From Ekhidna sp051379705 (lineage in GTDB: Bacteria > Bacteroidota > Bacteroidia > Cytophagales > Cyclobacteriaceae): a stretch of 64,000 nt of DNA. Location of the stretch: NCBI RefSeq assembly GCF_051379705.1, contig NZ_CP179868.1:310001-374000 (forward strand), written 5' to 3'. A program made the translations under genes and the position numbers. Shown in pieces: positions 60,486-64,000 of the stretch (the stretch's first letter is position 1; the number at the start of each line of letters is the position of its first letter). The notes below the pieces were generated by a model. It did no database searches. It saw only the letters and a program-made list of their open reading frames with translations, and was not told the origin of the DNA.

Positions 60486-61229
60486 TCAATTTAACTTCAC
60501 TATTTCATTTGCAAAATTCATGTAATCTTTCGCACTATTTGACGAAGGTGAATACTCGATTACACTTTGTCCAAAAGAGGGCGCTTCAGATGCTTTAACA
60601 TTATTTCTAATCATTGAGTCAAAAATTTTCACTTCGTAATTTTCCAAAATGTAGTCTTTAACTTCCAAGCTTAGTTTCCTCCGCTTATCAACCATTACCG
60701 GAAGTATTCCTAATATTTCCAAATCTTTGGAATAGCTGACATTTATCTTATCAATTGTCTGAATAATTTGATCCAATCCCTGCAAGCTCAAAACTTCCAT
60801 GAGCATTGGTACAATCACTTTATCTGAAGCGTAAAGAGAATTAACTGCTAATATTGAAAGCGAAGGCGGGCAGTCTATAAGTATATGATCATACTTACTG
60901 GATAAGTGACTGATTTTTGAATTGAGCATGTTATGTCGGTCATCCAAATCCATAAGCGAAAGCTCAATATCTACCAATCGCATATCTGAGGGCACAATAT
61001 GCATACCTTCTCTTTCCTGAATAATTTGGTCAATCTCATTTGATCCTTCAAAAACGTCTGCAATAGTTTGGCCTTCATCTAAACCCAGACTGTACCCCAG
61101 ATTTCCTTGAGAGTCCATATCAATCAATAGCACTTTTTTACCAAGTTTCGCAAGTGCACTTCCCAAATTCAACGAAGTGGTTGTTTTACCTGTACCTCCT
61201 TTTTGATTTACAATTGAGATGATTGACAT
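60486..61229 (-). CDS. ParA-like ATPase
   Basis: 247 residues of the ParA/Soj family. The deviant Walker A is VNQKGGTGKTTTSLNLG, with the A' motif LLIDMDSQGNLGYSLG and Walker B HILIDCPPSLSILAVNSL. No N-terminal DNA-binding helix-turn-helix, as in type Ib ParAs. No parB, parS-like gene or plasmid replication gene lies nearby; instead it is placed between a chemoreceptor gene and the tailed CheW gene. This fits the cargo-positioning ParAs of chemotaxis clusters (PpfA in Rhodobacter, ParC in Vibrio). These ParAs bind nucleoid DNA non-specifically when ATP-bound. Confidence 0.9.
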   Translation of the reverse strand: MSIISIVNQKGGTGKTTTSLNLGSALAKLGKKVLLIDMDSQGNLGYSLGLDEGQTIADVFEGSNEIDQIIQEREGMHIVPSDMRLVDIELSLMDLDDRHNMLNSKISHLSSKYDHILIDCPPSLSILAVNSLYASDKVIVPMLMEVLSLQGLDQIIQTIDKINVSYSKDLEILGILPVMVDKRRKLSLEVKDYILENYEVKIFDSMIRNNVKASEAPSFGQSVIEYSPSSNSAKDYMNFANEIVKLN

Positions 61230-61281
61230 TTTGATCTTAAGATTCCTAACTATTTATTGGCCTTAGACTAAATATTGTTTT

Positions 61282-63801
61282 TTATTTATCTGAGAGCTTG
61301 AACATACTCACCTTCTCCTTCAAGTTGCGAGCAATCTCGGTTACCTCTTCAGATTTTTGAGTATAGCTTTCCATACCGGCTGATAATTCAGTAGCAGAAC
61401 TTGCTACCTGCTCAGTTCCCGCAGCTGTTTCCTCTGCAATTACAACTATTCCTTCTGTAATACTTACCACATTTTTTATACTATCCATTTGATCCTTGGT
61501 AGCTTCCAGAATCTGCTTGGATATCTCCAGGTTCTGATTGGAGGACGAGGCAATTTCTCTAAAAGCATCGGAAGCATCGTCAGAGGCACTCTCTCCTCCA
61601 AGGATACTCTCATTCATGACCTCAATTACCTTGGCAGCTGCTGCTGTGTCGTTCTGCACATCGGTAATTAGCTTCTCAATCTCTCGAGCGGAAGTTCTGG
61701 AATCTTCTGCAAGTTTTCTGATTTCTTCGGCCACAACGGCAAACCCTCGACCTGCATCTCCAGCTTGTGCAGCCTCTATTGCCGCATTAAGCGCTAGTAG
61801 ATTTGTTTGAGCTGCTATATCTGTAATGATACCCAATACCCTAGTGATCTCATTTGATCGTTCTGTTAAGACCTGTATGGATTGATTTGTATCATTAGCA
61901 AAAGCCTTGATGTCTTTCATACTGAAGCCAACTTTATTAACCATCTTAAGGCCTGTTTCTGAGCTCTCAGATACTTTATGTGCTGCAGCATTTATTTCTT
62001 CGGCCTGAGTACTCATAATATTAGCTGCTCGCTGAATACTTTCCACCAAATTGGATGACTCATCTACTTTGCTAACCTGTGTTTGGGCTCCGCTACTCAT
62101 CTCTGCAATTGCTGAAGCAATTTCTCCGGTGTTGGTATTCATCTCTTCACTAGCAGACAGCATTTCCGTTGATGAATCACCAATGATATTCGCATTCTTG
62201 ACAATCCCATCTAGCAGTTCATCCAAGTTATCTAGTGCTTTATTTAGATTTTCTGCAAGGTTTAAAATATCACCTTTAGCTTCTGCAGTATATCTTGCTG
62301 AAAGGTCGCCCTCAGCCATTTTGTTTGCTATTTGATTCAACTCAGCAAATGGTTTTGCAACAGACTCCAATAGGTTGTTTATCGAGTCACTAAGTTCTTT
62401 CCAGGCACCCATTTTTCCTTCTTGACTCATTCTTGAGTTTAAATCGCCCTCTCCTTCAGCATGAGTGACCACATCGTTGGTTTCATCAATAACAGCGCGG
62501 AGATTGTTTCGCATCATGATCAAGGAAGCTCCCAAAACATCATTTTCTCCGGCAATTTCAAAATCCGCATTGAGGTCGCCTTCTCCAATTTTTCTCGAAA
62601 ACTCTGATTTACTATTGAGTTCGTCCATCAGCGTATTCACAGATTGTGCAATTTCACCAAGTTCATCCTGCGAAATTTTTGTTATTTTTTTGGATGAGTC
62701 CAATTCTCCTTTTGCCAAATCTTTCAATATGCTATTGGACAAATCAAGCGAATCGGTAATTTTATTTGCCAATTTCCAAATGGTGTAAGTCAATAAGATT
62801 AAACCAACCAAACCAAAAAGAAGCGTAAATCTGAAAGTCGAATTAAAAGCCGCTGTTATTTCTGATACCGGAACAACAATTACAGCCGACCAATAATTGC
62901 CTGATCGCCCTATTGTTATTGGGGCGAATGACACGTAAACCTCACCATCTATAGCATCATCATAAGCACGATAAGAAAATGATTCGCCTGCTTGAATTTT
63001 ATCCGATACATTGTAGGGACTGCTTTTTATTACATTGATAGAATCCGCTGGCTTATTGAACATACTTGGGTTTGCATGAGCTGTAATAACTCCACCAGTA
63101 GAAATCAATAAGGCATATGCACTTTCATAAAAATCAACTTTGGCCACTCCTTGAAAATCATCTACTGACATATCGACTCCAACAACTCCAGCAAATCTTC
63201 CATCGACTTCCAAGCGAACTGTTGGAGATATACCAAGAAGTGAATCCCTCGTGTTGGATGAATAATCATAATCCAGATACCAATAGGGTTCACTCAGAAG
63301 TTCTTCTATTTCACTATCAGCCTTAAACTGCTCATATATAGAACTTGCCTTTCTTCCATCCAGTTCAGCTAGTTCCAAGGAGGACTTTACTTCGTTTCCA
63401 TCCATGTAGGAATTGAATCTTTCACGTCCGTAGCTTTTATCCCAATCTGGATCAATAAATTCCAACTGCCAGCTCATCCAAGTGGCGTCATACTTAGGGT
63501 ACCTTCTAAGTACTTTTTCCAAAAATGTCTTTCTGAGTTCATTGCGCTGCTCGTCAGGCAAATAGGTATATTCTTCCACTGCATCGGCCATAACCCGTGA
63601 AACAGATAGATCTTCGTCAATTATGGCTTTGATAGTGCTAGCTTTCTGACCTGCATAGGAGTCAGCAAGTTTCTCAGCCTCAGAAATCGCATTGCTACGT
63701 AGATTATAGCTAATGTATCCTAAGGTGATCACATAAATTATGACGGTCAACCCAAGGATGAACAGCATCATTTTTCTCCGGATTGTAAAATTTTTAAGCA
63801 T
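61282..63801 (-). CDS. Methyl-accepting chemotaxis protein
   Basis: 839 residues. Membrane span 1 (about 10-30), a periplasmic dCache-like sensor (about 40-300, with GVVGVDMSVDDFQGVAKVDF and YALLISTGGVITAHANPSMF), span 2 (about 322-344), and several HAMP-like units in a row (KGELDSSKKITKISQDELGE, KIGEGDLNADFEIAGENDVL, KMAEGDLSARYTAEAKGDIL). The cytoplasmic hairpin tip reads DIAAQTNLLALNAAIEAAQA with GRGFAVVAEEIRKLAEDS, standard for CheA/CheW contact. The ligand is unknown; dCache domains often bind amino acids. It is the only receptor in the window and is followed by parA 52 bp later. Confidence 0.93.
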   Translation of the reverse strand: MLKNFTIRRKMMLFILGLTVIIYVITLGYISYNLRSNAISEAEKLADSYAGQKASTIKAIIDEDLSVSRVMADAVEEYTYLPDEQRNELRKTFLEKVLRRYPKYDATWMSWQLEFIDPDWDKSYGRERFNSYMDGNEVKSSLELAELDGRKASSIYEQFKADSEIEELLSEPYWYLDYDYSSNTRDSLLGISPTVRLEVDGRFAGVVGVDMSVDDFQGVAKVDFYESAYALLISTGGVITAHANPSMFNKPADSINVIKSSPYNVSDKIQAGESFSYRAYDDAIDGEVYVSFAPITIGRSGNYWSAVIVVPVSEITAAFNSTFRFTLLFGLVGLILLTYTIWKLANKITDSLDLSNSILKDLAKGELDSSKKITKISQDELGEIAQSVNTLMDELNSKSEFSRKIGEGDLNADFEIAGENDVLGASLIMMRNNLRAVIDETNDVVTHAEGEGDLNSRMSQEGKMGAWKELSDSINNLLESVAKPFAELNQIANKMAEGDLSARYTAEAKGDILNLAENLNKALDNLDELLDGIVKNANIIGDSSTEMLSASEEMNTNTGEIASAIAEMSSGAQTQVSKVDESSNLVESIQRAANIMSTQAEEINAAAHKVSESSETGLKMVNKVGFSMKDIKAFANDTNQSIQVLTERSNEITRVLGIITDIAAQTNLLALNAAIEAAQAGDAGRGFAVVAEEIRKLAEDSRTSAREIEKLITDVQNDTAAAAKVIEVMNESILGGESASDDASDAFREIASSSNQNLEISKQILEATKDQMDSIKNVVSITEGIVVIAEETAAGTEQVASSATELSAGMESYTQKSEEVTEIARNLKEKVSMFKLSDK

Positions 63802-63836
63802 TTTGATTGCGGTTAACTACTCTATAAATGAAGCAC

Positions 63837-64000
63837 TTAGCTTGTTTCGGTGAACTTATCACTAGAAATCATTCCTAATATATCGAATAGGATGATCATC
63901 CGGCGATCTTTTTTAATTATTCCTTTGAGGTACTTCTGACCAATTGCAGACTTCATTCGTGAAGCCGATAGCTCTTCGATCATTTTTTCAGCAACCATCA
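63837..64000 (-). CDS. CheW-like protein, C-terminal part
   Basis: The reverse strand is open from the right edge to a TAA at 63837. The visible 54 residues include SAIGQKYLKGIIKKDRRMII and LFDILGMISSDKF. This resembles the usual CheW end (xxxYIKGIxKxDxRMIxLLDI). The start lies beyond the window, so the length and any N-terminal tail cannot be judged. It precedes the receptor gene by 35 bp and is probably the first known gene of the cluster. Confidence 0.75.
   Translation of the reverse strand, partial: MVAEKMIEELSASRMKSAIGQKYLKGIIKKDRRMIILFDILGMISSDKFTETS

Noticed and set aside
1..64000. CRISPR arrays, insertion sequences, tRNA or rRNA genes
   Set aside because: I looked for spaced direct repeats, transposase motifs, terminal inverted repeats and tRNA-like cloverleaf ends and found none I could support.

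Overview
The window looks like one contiguous chromosomal stretch of a Bacteroidota bacterium, most probably a gliding or marine member of the Cytophagales. The support is: AT-rich DNA; a menaquinone cluster; FecR anti-sigma, ECF sigma and STN/carboxypeptidase-regulatory genes; TPR-containing sensor kinases; an AsmA-like protein; weak ribosome-binding sites; and promoter-like boxes of the Bacteroidota type TAnnTTTG. The genus is an inference. I see no rRNA, tRNA, insertion sequence, prophage or CRISPR array.

Layout. 1-7.7 kb: an outer-membrane beta-barrel protein (running off the left edge), a long TPR protein, holA, and a TPR-GAF histidine kinase that faces a single-domain response regulator. 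7.8-13.2 kb: a three-domain DNA ligase D, a Pif1/RecD-like helicase and a histidine phosphatase. 13.3-22.0 kb: menaquinone genes (menI, menF, menD, menB, menE and a hypothetical partner), split between menB and menE by an inverted ECF sigma / STN / FecR cassette. 22.0-26.4 kb: small housekeeping and membrane genes (DoxX, radical SAM, rhomboid, TerB-like, Hpt, SanA-like, trmH). 26.4-32.4 kb: a topoisomerase IV locus, parE to parC, with a SatD-family gene and two membrane-protein genes between the subunits. 32.5-38.7 kb: a sterol desaturase-like enzyme, an ArsR/SRPBCC pair behind a striking inverted-repeat operator, mnmE, an NTF2-like lipoprotein and a secreted M28 peptidase. 38.8-50.4 kb: an AsmA-like protein, a basic coiled-coil protein with an IF-2-N-like start, a TPR protein that ends after a histidine-kinase dimerisation domain, an HNH protein, a large hybrid kinase and an ABC-F ATPase.

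50.4-64.0 kb is the most interesting part. It is one long leftward chemosensory cluster, in order of transcription: CheW (partial), MCP, ParA-like ATPase, CheW with a lysine-rich ParB-like N-terminal tail, CheB, CheA, CheR, CheY, CheC-like, CheY, a membrane-bound NIT-HAMP-PAS-Hpt kinase with a CheA-type ATPase domain, CheY, CheX and a degenerate PP2C/SpoIIE-like protein. The classical part (MCP, CheW, CheA, CheB, CheR) resembles an adaptation-competent array. ParA plus the tailed CheW suggests nucleoid-based positioning of that array. The second kinase carries its own sensor and lacks the CheW-binding domain, so it would signal outside the array. No flagellar genes are visible, so the output may be gliding or another surface behaviour. 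This is inferred from gene content and order only.
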